Both the position numbers and the translations under genes were made by a program. From assembly GCA_035627675.1 (NCBI GenBank), contig DASPLH010000050.1, positions 1-13,321 on the forward strand: 13,321 bases of DNA. Reading direction: 5' to 3'. The DNA is from DASPLH01 sp035627675. GTDB lineage: Bacteria; Acidobacteriota; Terriglobia; Terriglobales; Acidobacteriaceae. Shown piece by piece: positions 1 through 7,257 of this stretch (positions are counted from its first letter, which is position 1; each line of letters opens with the position of its first letter). The notes beneath the pieces are model-generated. The model did not search any database, was not told where the DNA came from, and saw nothing but the letters and a program-made list of their open reading frames with translations.

Positions 1-2
1 TG

Positions 3-689
3 TATCTCCACCTGACGCCCGATCCAAACGCTGCTTTGGTTGACTCAGGGCCATCTCTGAAAGACCCAATGGTCTCGGTGGGAGTGCTGGGCGCACCGGA
101 CAAGGCGCGCAAGGAGCTGATGAAGGCGCACGAATCGCGCATAAACGGCGACTGCAAGAAAGCGATCGAACAAGCGAAAAAGGCGATCGAAGTTGCTCCG
201 GGTCTGGTCATGGCATACCAGGAAATGGGGATGTGCCAGACGTCGATGGGGGCGATAGAAGACGCGCAGAAATCATTTGAGACCGCTATCCTGAAAGACC
301 CGAAGTTCCTGTATGCCTACCTGAACCTTGCGCGCGTGCTGGCGAGAAAGAAGGATTGGCAGGGCGCGGCCAAGACTTTGGCCGTAGCCAGCAAGCAGCA
401 CCCGCAACGCGGCGAGCCCTATTTCGAGATGGCGAAGCTGCAACTCGCCACCAACGACCCGCTGCGGGCGGAAGCAACGGCGAAGATGGCCCTGGAGCGC
501 GACTGCAGCCGCATCCCCGAGATGGCGTTCCTGATGGCGAATATCCACGCCAAGAACGGGAACAAAGAGCAGGCGATCGCTTCGCTGGAAGAGTTCGTTC
601 GAAAGAATCCGGACACGCCTCAATCCGTGAGAGCCCGGTATGTCATCGATCAGTTGAAGGCTCCCGCGAAGCCACCCAAGAATCAGTAG
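3..689 (+). CDS. Exported TPR protein, 5' end cut by window edge
   Basis: The reading frame is open from base 3, and the residues before the first possible start (TTG at 36) align with the complete paralogue at 4712-5728. The gene therefore begins upstream of the window and the TTG is not its start. The visible part covers the end of the N-terminal beta-sandwich linker (TPDPN, then GPSLKDP) and an array of tetratricopeptide-type helix pairs with typical spacing (for example YQEMGMC, AQKSFETAI, YAYLNLARVL). Three cysteines (in GDCKK, GMCQ and RDCSR) are conserved in the paralogue. TPR arrays bind proteins; the ligand is unknown. By analogy with the paralogue it should be exported and may work with an upstream, unseen TonB-dependent receptor. 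It ends at TAG 687-689 and is followed at once by a strong terminator. Function beyond TPR scaffold is not recognised. Confidence 0.88.
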   Translation, partial: YLHLTPDPNAALVDSGPSLKDPMVSVGVLGAPDKARKELMKAHESRINGDCKKAIEQAKKAIEVAPGLVMAYQEMGMCQTSMGAIEDAQKSFETAILKDPKFLYAYLNLARVLARKKDWQGAAKTLAVASKQHPQRGEPYFEMAKLQLATNDPLRAEATAKMALERDCSRIPEMAFLMANIHAKNGNKEQAIASLEEFVRKNPDTPQSVRARYVIDQLKAPAKPPKNQ

Positions 690-695
690 TTCCGA

Positions 696-725
696 AAACC
701 GCCGGGCTGCCGGCGGTTTCTCTTT
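696..725 (+). terminator. Rho-independent terminator after the first TPR gene
   Basis: A perfect 10-bp stem (696-705 with 710-719, AAACCGCCGG and its complement) encloses a 4-nt loop (GCTG). It runs into TTTCTCTTTT, and lies 6 nt after the TPR stop codon. Confidence 0.88.
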
Positions 726-851
726 TCCTGCATCAGTCGTTCGCTGACCGACATTCGCCCTGCTTGAGAGCAAGAACACTGGCGCGCCCGGCCTGACACT
801 CCTGCCGCAAAGAAGTGATCGGAACCGGATACAGGGAAAACGGGCACCACG

Positions 852-876
852 AGGCCGCCGGCAGCGGCCTTTTCTC
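852..876 (+). terminator. Second terminator-like hairpin with no gene before it
   Basis: A 7-bp stem (852-858 with 864-870, AGGCCGC/GCGGCCT) with a 5-nt loop is followed by TTTCTCTT. It lies about 130 nt beyond the first terminator and no credible ORF lies between them. Its 3' half and tail are almost identical to the terminator at 5750-5780 that follows the second TPR gene. Confidence 0.6.
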
Positions 877-885
877 TTGCTAAGA

Positions 886-962
886 ACATCTACTCTCGAC
901 ATCTACTCTCGACATCTACTCTCAACATCGACTCGTAACGATCTACTCTCGGCAGCTACTCG
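886..962. repeat. Degenerating 13-bp tandem repeat array
   Basis: The unit ACATCTACTCTCG occurs exactly at 886-898 and 899-911, with one change at 912-924. It continues in decayed form at 925-937, 938-951 and 952-962. Roughly six units in a row lie in non-coding DNA directly after a terminator-like hairpin. The open frames across it have no ribosome-binding site or family resemblance. Confidence 0.85.
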
Positions 963-1369
963 CAAGCGTTGTCTCGCCCGGTACGTACCCTCCACATCTG
1001 CTCCTGATGCCCGTGCCGCAGACACCTGTGTCACAGGATTGATGGAAATCGATGTAGCGTCCTGGCGAGGAGCTCACGTCCGAGTTGCTGGGTTTGGAAA
1101 AGCGTATGTTGCCCGCCCGCCGATTCCTTAATTTGGAGACCGCACCGCGTGATGGCACCTGTTGAGAGCAGGCCGCAGGGCCAAACCACCGCAACCAGGA
1201 TTGGTATGGGACGTGCGATGGGATGGGTACCGTTTTCCCTGGACTTGGGTTTGTCCCAGGTCTTCAGGAGGCAGCAAAGAGTGCCGGGGTAAGAGATGAC
1301 GACTCACGGCGCTCACCTGCCTTCAACTCACCGTTTCCCTTCAACCACGAATCCCAGGAGGATTCCGTT
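963..1369 (+). promoter_or_regulatory. Upstream region and probable 5' leader of the receptor gene
   Basis: About 400 nt without a credible gene. It must hold the promoter of the receptor, because two terminators lie upstream, but no convincing -35/-10 pair could be picked out. It contains an operator-like dyad (CCTGTG-T-CACAGG, 1025-1037) and a stable hairpin at 1238-1268, about 100 nt before the start codon. The leader ends in AGGAGG at 1356-1361, 8 nt before the ATG. Nothing matches a riboswitch I can recognise. Confidence 0.45.
1238..1268 (+). promoter_or_regulatory. Leader hairpin upstream of the receptor gene
   Basis: Bases 1238-1249 pair with 1255-1262 and 1265-1268. This gives 12 base pairs including one G-U wobble, a two-base bulge (TT, 1263-1264) and a 5-nt loop. 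No T tract follows, so it is not a standard terminator. It may be a structured 5' UTR element. Confidence 0.4.
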
Positions 1370-4300
1370 ATGAATACGAGCCCCTCGCGTCCGACGACAT
1401 TCTGGTCGCAGCTGGGTGTCATGGCAGTGCTGTTTGCGCTGCTGGTGACATTCAGCGCTCCCGGTGCCGCCCAGGAACGCTTCGGAAGTATCGCTGGTGT
1501 CGCGACCGACCCCAGCGGGGCCGTTGTCAGTGACGTGGCCGTGACGGTCACGAACAAGTCCACCGGCCGCACGACAACAGCAAGGACCCGAAACGACGGC
1601 ACGTACTCCGCTCCGGATCTCGAACCGGGCCGCTACACCGTGCGTTTCGAGAAGCAGGGCTTCTCGAAGCAGGAAGTCGGCGACGCGGCTGTTCTGCTGG
1701 GCAGAACGACCAACGTGTCGGCTGCCATGCGGGTAGGCGCGGTCGATCAGACCGTGGAAGTCACCGGCGAAGTTCCCGCGGTTGATACCACGACGACGAT
1801 GATCGCGACGAACGTCACCTCGGAAGAGATTGAGCGTCTGCCCAAGGGCCGCAACTTCCAGGAGATGGCAGTTCTCGCTCCGTCGGTCAACACCGGCACG
1901 ATCGAGGGCGGCTTCCAGATCAACGGAGCCAGCGCGGCCGAGAACAACTACTACATCGACGGTGTGTCGACGAACAGCGTCATCGACGGCTCTGCCCGTC
2001 AGAACGCCACGTTCGATTACCTCCAGGAAGTTCAGGTTAAGACCACGGGTCTTGATGCTGAATACGGCGGCGCCCTCGGCGGCGTTGTCAGCGCCGTGAC
2101 GAAGTCGGGCGGAAACCAGTTCCATGGTGAAGGCCACTATTACTATTACGGCAATCGCCTGAACGCCATTCAGCCCAAGCGCCTGGCAATCAACGATCCG
2201 AGCACCCCGGCAGGCACTCCCCTCCCTACGGTGGTCGGCTACATCCAGGACGACGAAGATCGCAACGACACGCATGAGTTCGGCGGTTCGCTGGGCGGTC
2301 CGATCATCAAGGACAGACTGTGGTTCTACACATCGGCTTCGCCGCGTTGGCAGAGCCGCCAGACCCCGTATGTCTTCTCATCGCCAGATGATCCAACCGG
2401 AGCGACAGGTGTTCCGTTCCACCTCAACCGTAATCTCAATCAGTGGAACTGGTTCAGCAAGATCTCGTTTGATCCGACGAGCCGTATCCGCACCAACTTC
2501 ACGTACCTCTACACGCCGACGTATATGACCGGGTCGCTCCCGGCGTACACGGAGTTCCGCAAGAACGGCGGTGCAGACCTTATCGAAGACGCGCTTGCTC
2601 GTTCGAGCCGCGGCTTCATGCAGCCGGAGAGCAGCATCACGGGTCAGGTGGACTTCACTCTCACGAACACCACGCTGGTGAGCGTGAAGGGTGGCCGTTA
2701 CTACCTGAACTACAAGGACAAGGGCGTTCCGTACCAGTGGTTTACCCAGTGGAATGTGGACGCGACCAACTTCCCAGGGATCCCTTCGGACCTTCAGCGC
2801 GAAGCGCTCGCCCAGACGCCGAACGCAGCGCAGACCATATTCGACATCACGACCCGTACGTACGTGCAGGCCGATGTCAGCCAGTCGGCGCGGTTCTTTG
2901 GAGCACACAACTTCAAGGTCGGCGTCGGAACGATGAAGAACGTCAACAACGTTGATGACCGTACGCTTGGTCCTCTGGGCCGTGTGCTACTGAACTTCGG
3001 TACGGGGTTCACGCTGGCCGGCAACGACCGAGGCGACCTCGGCTTCTACAGCGTGGACGACCTCCGCACCCAGGGCAGCACGGGCGCGAACATCACCCAC
3101 GTTTACGTTCAGGACGCGTGGCAGCTGTTCCGTCGCCTGACGCTGAATGCCGGCGTCCGCTTCGAGAAGGAAGCCATTCCGTCCTTCCGTCCGGACATCC
3201 AGAAGTACGCATTCGAGTTCGGGTACGGCGACAAGGTTTCGCCTCGCCTGGGCTTCGCTCTTGACGTTCTCGGCAACGGCCGCCTGAAGCTGTCTGGTGG
3301 ATGGGGCCGCTACTTCGATTGGACGAAGTTCGACGTCGCTCGTGGTACGTTCGGCGCCGATACCTGGCACGTCTTCTACCGGTCGCTTGACTCGGCTAAC
3401 TTCCAGTTGCCGGGCGGCGGCCTCGATTCAGCCGCGATCCTCGCGATCAACCTCAACAACATGCCCGGCCGCAACCTGTGGGCTGGCGAGTTCCGTGACC
3501 GGCGCGTACCGGGTTTCGATACTCTTGATCCCAACGTGAAGCCGATGAGCGCGGAAACCTGGCACGCCGGAATCGAGTACGAACTTGCGAAGAACCTCGT
3601 GGTTTCGACTCGCTTTGTCCGCAACTACCTGAACCGCACGATCGAAGACATGGGCGCTCTTGATGAGCAGGGCAACGAAGTGTATCGCTACGGCAACCCT
3701 GGAGAAGGCGCCAACGCGATCGCTCCTTCCGCTCACACGTGTCTCCTGGACCTGCCTGCTGGCGCTTGCGGCTTCCCGATGCCGAAGGCTCGCCGCGTGT
3801 ACAGCGCTGCCGAGTTCCAGGTGTCGAAGCGGTTCGGCGGTGGCTGGCTTGCTAACGCGAGCTACGTCTACAGCCAACTGTGGGGCAACTACTCCGGCAC
3901 GCAGAGCACGGACGAAATTCGTCCCTCGACCCTCGGCGCGGTGTTCGGCGGCAACCAAGTGTTTGCCGGCCAGATCTTCCGTCCGGGTGGCAACGCGAAC
4001 CGTTACTTCGACCTGGATGAAACCATGTGGGATGCCAATGGTCGCCTTGGCCTGTACGGCAGGCTGCCAACGGACCGTCCGCATGTGTTCAAGTTCTCGG
4101 GCGCGAAGTCGTTCGGCTGGGGCACCGATGTGGGCGGCTTCTTCCGCGTCCAGAGTGGTACTCCTGTAACAACTCAGCTCGTGACCGCCAACAGCATCCC
4201 GATGTACGTCGAGGGCCGTGGCGATCTGGGCCGCACGCCGGTATTCAGCCAGACCGACCTTGTTGTTGGACACAACTTCAAGACCGGTGAAGGCAAAGCG

Positions 4301-4612
4301 CTGCGTGTCGAGTTCAACATGATCAACCTCTTCAATCAGAAGACCGAGACTTACACGTTCGATCGCTTCAACCGCGAAGACCGTGAGGAATCGGCTGCTC
4401 CGCACATCACCGGCGCGGACTCGCTGGGTATCAACTTCGCCCAGGGCTTCGATTGGAGATCGACGATTGCTACGACGTCCGACTTCAACGTCGTCGATCC
4501 GGTCTCGGGTCTGCCGACGGGTGTGAACTATGCGATCGATCCTCGTTACGGCATGGCTGCGGAGTTCCAGCGTGGCTTCGAAGGCCGTGTCGCGATCAAG
4601 TACACCTTCTAG
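1370..4612 (+). CDS. Oar-like TonB-dependent outer-membrane receptor
   Basis: A 1080-aa outer-membrane beta-barrel, expected to bring a large or scarce ligand across the outer membrane using TonB/ExbBD energy; the ligand cannot be told from sequence. Start ATG 1370 is fixed by AGGAGG at 1356-1361; the frame runs open upstream to 1223 but without support. A signal peptide spans about residues 1-35 (hydrophobic core VMAVLFALLVTF, likely cleavage after AAQ or nearby). A carboxypeptidase-regulatory-like beta-sandwich follows (about 37-115, GSIAGVATDPSG to LEPGRYTVRFEKQGF). The plug is at about 135-250, with the Oar-type motif YGGALGGVVSAVTKSGGNQF. The rest is a barrel rich in aromatic, alternating strands, ending in IKYTF with the terminal Phe typical of BamA-dependent insertion. 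No clear TonB box was seen. Length and domain order fit the large Oar-like receptors abundant in Acidobacteriota. TPR genes flank it on both sides. Confidence 0.93.
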   Translation: MNTSPSRPTTFWSQLGVMAVLFALLVTFSAPGAAQERFGSIAGVATDPSGAVVSDVAVTVTNKSTGRTTTARTRNDGTYSAPDLEPGRYTVRFEKQGFSKQEVGDAAVLLGRTTNVSAAMRVGAVDQTVEVTGEVPAVDTTTTMIATNVTSEEIERLPKGRNFQEMAVLAPSVNTGTIEGGFQINGASAAENNYYIDGVSTNSVIDGSARQNATFDYLQEVQVKTTGLDAEYGGALGGVVSAVTKSGGNQFHGEGHYYYYGNRLNAIQPKRLAINDPSTPAGTPLPTVVGYIQDDEDRNDTHEFGGSLGGPIIKDRLWFYTSASPRWQSRQTPYVFSSPDDPTGATGVPFHLNRNLNQWNWFSKISFDPTSRIRTNFTYLYTPTYMTGSLPAYTEFRKNGGADLIEDALARSSRGFMQPESSITGQVDFTLTNTTLVSVKGGRYYLNYKDKGVPYQWFTQWNVDATNFPGIPSDLQREALAQTPNAAQTIFDITTRTYVQADVSQSARFFGAHNFKVGVGTMKNVNNVDDRTLGPLGRVLLNFGTGFTLAGNDRGDLGFYSVDDLRTQGSTGANITHVYVQDAWQLFRRLTLNAGVRFEKEAIPSFRPDIQKYAFEFGYGDKVSPRLGFALDVLGNGRLKLSGGWGRYFDWTKFDVARGTFGADTWHVFYRSLDSANFQLPGGGLDSAAILAINLNNMPGRNLWAGEFRDRRVPGFDTLDPNVKPMSAETWHAGIEYELAKNLVVSTRFVRNYLNRTIEDMGALDEQGNEVYRYGNPGEGANAIAPSAHTCLLDLPAGACGFPMPKARRVYSAAEFQVSKRFGGGWLANASYVYSQLWGNYSGTQSTDEIRPSTLGAVFGGNQVFAGQIFRPGGNANRYFDLDETMWDANGRLGLYGRLPTDRPHVFKFSGAKSFGWGTDVGGFFRVQSGTPVTTQLVTANSIPMYVEGRGDLGRTPVFSQTDLVVGHNFKTGEGKALRVEFNMINLFNQKTETYTFDRFNREDREESAAPHITGADSLGINFAQGFDWRSTIATTSDFNVVDPVSGLPTGVNYAIDPRYGMAAEFQRGFEGRVAIKYTF

Positions 4613-4647
4613 CAGTAGAGGTTGGCTTGACCCAGAGCAAGACTGAT

Positions 4648-4675
4648 GGGCCGGCGCAAGCCGGCCCGTTTTTGC
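4648..4675 (+). terminator. Terminator between receptor and second TPR gene
   Basis: An 8-bp perfect stem (GGGCCGGC 4648-4655 with 4660-4667) closes on a GCAA tetraloop and is followed by GTTTTTG. It begins 36 nt after the receptor stop and ends 36 nt before the next start codon. It leaves little room for a separate promoter, so the downstream gene may be expressed by partial read-through. Confidence 0.85.
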
Positions 4676-4711
4676 TTTCTGCTGGTTCAGGCCGCCCAGA
4701 GGAGGGAACTC

Positions 4712-5728
4712 ATGAAGCGCCGGGTTGGGTTCGTGTTAGTGCAACTCGTGTCTCTGACGATGTTTGGATGGACGCAGGGAATGCTGGACGCAGTCGGACC
4801 GGGAGCGGAGGTACAGGTGCGCATTCAGCTTGAGTACGGCGGCACGCTTCCAGCCATGGCGAAAGTGGAACTGCTCAAGGGGGGCATGCCTTTCGGCGCC
4901 GATCACTCCAACCTGAGGGGCGAAGTTACTTTCCGCGGACTTGCCCGCGGCAGCTACACGGTGCGGGTGGACGTCGAGGGCTTCAGGCCGGAAGAAGCGC
5001 CCGTTGAAATCAGCACTCCGAGTGACACGCGATTCGTGACGATTGTGATTCGCCCCGATCCGAACGTAACACCAGCCGATGCGGGTCCGTCGTTGGACGA
5101 TCCCGTGATCTCGGCCCGCATACTGGCAGCGCCGGAAAAGGCGCGCAAGGAAGTGGACAAGGCCCGAGAGTCGCGGTTGAGGGGCGACTGCAAGAAGGGT
5201 TTGGAGCAGGCCCGCAAGGCTGCGGAAATCGCACCGGATTTCGTGCTTGCCCATCATGAGATGGGAATGTGCCAGATCTCCATGGACAAGTTGGACGACG
5301 CACAGAAGTCGTTCGAGACGGCGATCGAGAAGGATCCGAAGTACCTCTATTCGTACCTGACGCTTGCACGCGTGTTGGCAAAGAATAAAGACCTCCAGGG
5401 GGCGGCGAGCACGCTTGCCGCGGCCAGCAAGGCACAGCCGGAGCGCGGTGAGCCTTACTACGAGATGGCTCGCTTGCAGTTCGTGGTCGGCGACGTTCTA
5501 AGGGCTGAGAAGACGGCTGAAATGGCCCTCCAGCGCGATTGCAGCCGCATCACGGAGATGCCCTTCCTGATCGCCAACATCCATCTGAAGAAAGGCGATA
5601 AGGCAAAGGCCATCTCGTCGCTCGAGGAGTTCGTGGCGAAGAGCCCGAACGGGCCGCAGGCGGAGCGGGCGAAGGCAGCGATCAAGAACCTGAAGGCTCC
5701 CGAGAAGGAAGCTTCCGCGCAGAAGTAG
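4712..5728 (+). CDS. Exported TPR protein with N-terminal beta-sandwich domain
   Basis: 338 aa. Start ATG 4712 is chosen because GGAGGG at 4701-4706 precedes it and a signal peptide begins there (MKRR, hydrophobic stretch VGFVLVQLVSLTMFGW, likely cut near residue 22). An earlier ATG at 4646 lies inside the terminator and is rejected. Residues about 33-115 form a carboxypeptidase-regulatory/CnaB-like beta-sandwich (GEVTFRGLARGSYTVRVDVEGF). Residues about 140-320 are TPR-like helix pairs. Cysteines 160, 177+10 (187) and 277 are conserved in the partial paralogue at 3-689, which is about 66% identical over 206 ungapped residues. TPR folds bind proteins; a periplasmic or surface role alongside the receptor is inferred from the gene order, the export signal and the shared type of N-terminal domain. 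The ligand is unknown. Confidence 0.9.
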   Translation: MKRRVGFVLVQLVSLTMFGWTQGMLDAVGPGAEVQVRIQLEYGGTLPAMAKVELLKGGMPFGADHSNLRGEVTFRGLARGSYTVRVDVEGFRPEEAPVEISTPSDTRFVTIVIRPDPNVTPADAGPSLDDPVISARILAAPEKARKEVDKARESRLRGDCKKGLEQARKAAEIAPDFVLAHHEMGMCQISMDKLDDAQKSFETAIEKDPKYLYSYLTLARVLAKNKDLQGAASTLAAASKAQPERGEPYYEMARLQFVVGDVLRAEKTAEMALQRDCSRITEMPFLIANIHLKKGDKAKAISSLEEFVAKSPNGPQAERAKAAIKNLKAPEKEASAQK

Positions 5729-5743
5729 TCGAGTTGTTGCGCA

Positions 5744-5780
5744 TAGAAAAAAGGCCGCTGGGCAGCGGCCTTTCTCTTGC
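5744..5780. terminator. Bidirectional terminator between TPR gene and ffh
   Basis: A perfect 10-bp stem (AAAGGCCGCT 5750-5759 with 5764-5773) has a 4-nt loop GGGC. On the + strand it runs into TTTCTCTT; on the - strand into a run of six or more T before CTATGC. It serves both the TPR gene ending at 5728 and ffh ending at 5795. Confidence 0.9.
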
Positions 5781-5794
5781 ATCTCCGTTTGCGG

Positions 5795-7153
5795 CTACAT
5801 GCCGGGCATCTTCATCCCCGCCAGGCGCCGGGCGAAGCTCGGCTTTGCCATGGACTTGAACATCTTGCGCATCTGCGCGTACTGCCGCAGCAGGTGGTTT
5901 ACTTCCTGGACCGACGTTCCGGAGCCGCGCGCGATGCGCTTGCGGCGGGAGCCGTTGATGGACTCGTGGTGCTCGCGTTCGTACGGCGTCATGGAGTTGA
6001 TGATGGCTTCGACGCGCGAGATCTGCTTGTCATCCACCTTGTCCTGCACCTGCTGCATCTGGGCAAGCGGCCCGATCTTGGGAAGCATGCCCATGATGCT
6101 CGACAGCGAGCCGAGCTTCTTCACCTGCCGTAGCTGATCGCGGAAGTCTTCGAGCGAAAATCCGTCGCCGCTGAGCGCCTTCTTGGCGAACTCCTCGGAC
6201 TTCTTCTTGTCGAGCTTCTCTTCCGCTTTCTCGATCAGCGACAGGATGTCGCCCATCCCAAGGATGCGCCCGACGATGCGGTCCGGGTGGAAGGGCTCGA
6301 GTGCGTCGTACTTTTCACCGATACCGATGAACTTGATCGGCTGGCCGGTTACGTTGCGGATGGAGAGCGCAGCGCCGCCGCGGGCGTCACCGTCCATCTT
6401 GGTCAGCACGACACCGGTGAGGGTCAGCTTGTCGTGGAACTCCTTCGCGGAGTTCACGGCGTCCTGGCCGGTCATCGAGTCGGCTACGAAAAGGATTTCC
6501 TGCGGATTCAGCAGCCGCTTGAGCGACTGCATCTCGTCCATGAGCTGCTCGTCGATGTGGAGACGGCCCGCGGTATCGACGATCAGCACGTCGCATCCGT
6601 TGTTCACGGCTTCGCGGCGCGCTTCCTTCGCAAGGCGTTCGACGGTGGCGGTGTTCGCTTCCTGAACCGCGCCTTCGTAGATCTGCGCACCGATGCTCCT
6701 GGCGACCACCTTCAACTGCTCGCGGGCGGCGGGACGATAGACGTCCACCGAAACGAGCATGGGGCGATGTCCGCCCTTCTTGAGCCACGACGCCAGCTTG
6801 CCGGAAGTTGTAGTCTTGCCGGAACCCTGGAGGCCGGCCATCAGCACCGTGGTCGGCGGCTGGGAAGCGAACTTCAGCTTCGCCGTGTCGGTGCCGAGGA
6901 TCGCGATCAGCTCGTCGCGGACGATTTTCACGACCATCTCGGCGGGCGACAGGGCGGTCAGGACTTCCTGTCCGGTGGCCTTCTCGCGAATGTGGTCAAC
7001 CAGTTCGCGGACGACCTTGAAGTTCACGTCGGCTTCGAGCAAAGCCATGCGGATCTCCCGCAAGGCTTCGTTCATGTTCTCTTCGGTCAGCGTGCCCTGG
7101 CCGCGCAGGTTCTTGAACGTCCGCTGAAGTTTGTCTGTAAGGTTCTCAAACAT
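5795..7153 (-). CDS. ffh: Signal recognition particle GTPase Ffh (SRP54)
   Basis: 452 aa, the usual length for bacterial Ffh. With 4.5S RNA it forms the signal recognition particle, which binds signal sequences and transmembrane segments on the ribosome and delivers them to FtsY at the membrane. The N domain is about 1-85 (MFENLTDKLQRTFKNLRGQG). The G domain has GLQGSGKTT at 107-115, DTAGR at 193-197 and the specificity motif TKMD at 251-254. The methionine-rich M domain runs from about 310 and carries the RNA-binding signature RIARGSGTS (406-414), ending in GMKMPGM. ATG 7153 matches the conserved N terminus; the upstream Shine-Dalgarno is weak. It is the last gene of a minus-strand run behind recQ with a 104-nt gap that may hold its own promoter. 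Confidence 0.98.
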   Translation of the reverse strand: MFENLTDKLQRTFKNLRGQGTLTEENMNEALREIRMALLEADVNFKVVRELVDHIREKATGQEVLTALSPAEMVVKIVRDELIAILGTDTAKLKFASQPPTTVLMAGLQGSGKTTTSGKLASWLKKGGHRPMLVSVDVYRPAAREQLKVVARSIGAQIYEGAVQEANTATVERLAKEARREAVNNGCDVLIVDTAGRLHIDEQLMDEMQSLKRLLNPQEILFVADSMTGQDAVNSAKEFHDKLTLTGVVLTKMDGDARGGAALSIRNVTGQPIKFIGIGEKYDALEPFHPDRIVGRILGMGDILSLIEKAEEKLDKKKSEEFAKKALSGDGFSLEDFRDQLRQVKKLGSLSSIMGMLPKIGPLAQMQQVQDKVDDKQISRVEAIINSMTPYEREHHESINGSRRKRIARGSGTSVQEVNHLLRQYAQMRKMFKSMAKPSFARRLAGMKMPGM

Positions 7154-7216
7154 AAGGGCGGGAACTCCGAATTCCGGCTCTTCTGGCCGCCTACGGCGAC
7201 CGTGCCGCGAAACCTC

Positions 7217-7225
7217 ATTCTACCA
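7217..7225 (-). promoter_or_regulatory. Possible extended -10 promoter for ffh
   Basis: In the recQ-ffh gap the minus strand reads TGG followed by TAGAAT, a TGn-extended -10 type element about 64 nt before the ffh start. No good -35 hexamer is present at 17 nt spacing. This is suggestive only. Confidence 0.28.
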
Positions 7226-7257
7226 GCAGGTCTGGGGCAGCCGTGGCGAGGCGACCT

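Noticed and set aside
886..962. CRISPR array
   Set aside because: The repeats are 13 bp and directly adjacent without spacers; no cas genes are present.
877..1131. 84-codon open frame over the tandem repeat
   Set aside because: It is read from a 13-bp repeat and has no ribosome-binding site or recognisable sequence.
1154..1170. Sigma-54 promoter (TGGCAC followed by TTG)
   Set aside because: The spacing between the GG and GC-type elements is wrong and the -12 element does not match.
1223..1369. Longer receptor start at 1223
   Set aside because: No Shine-Dalgarno, and it would bury the signal peptide; AGGAGG supports ATG 1370.
4646..4711. Earlier start of the second TPR gene at 4646
   Set aside because: It falls inside the terminator hairpin and has no ribosome-binding site; the signal peptide starts at 4712.
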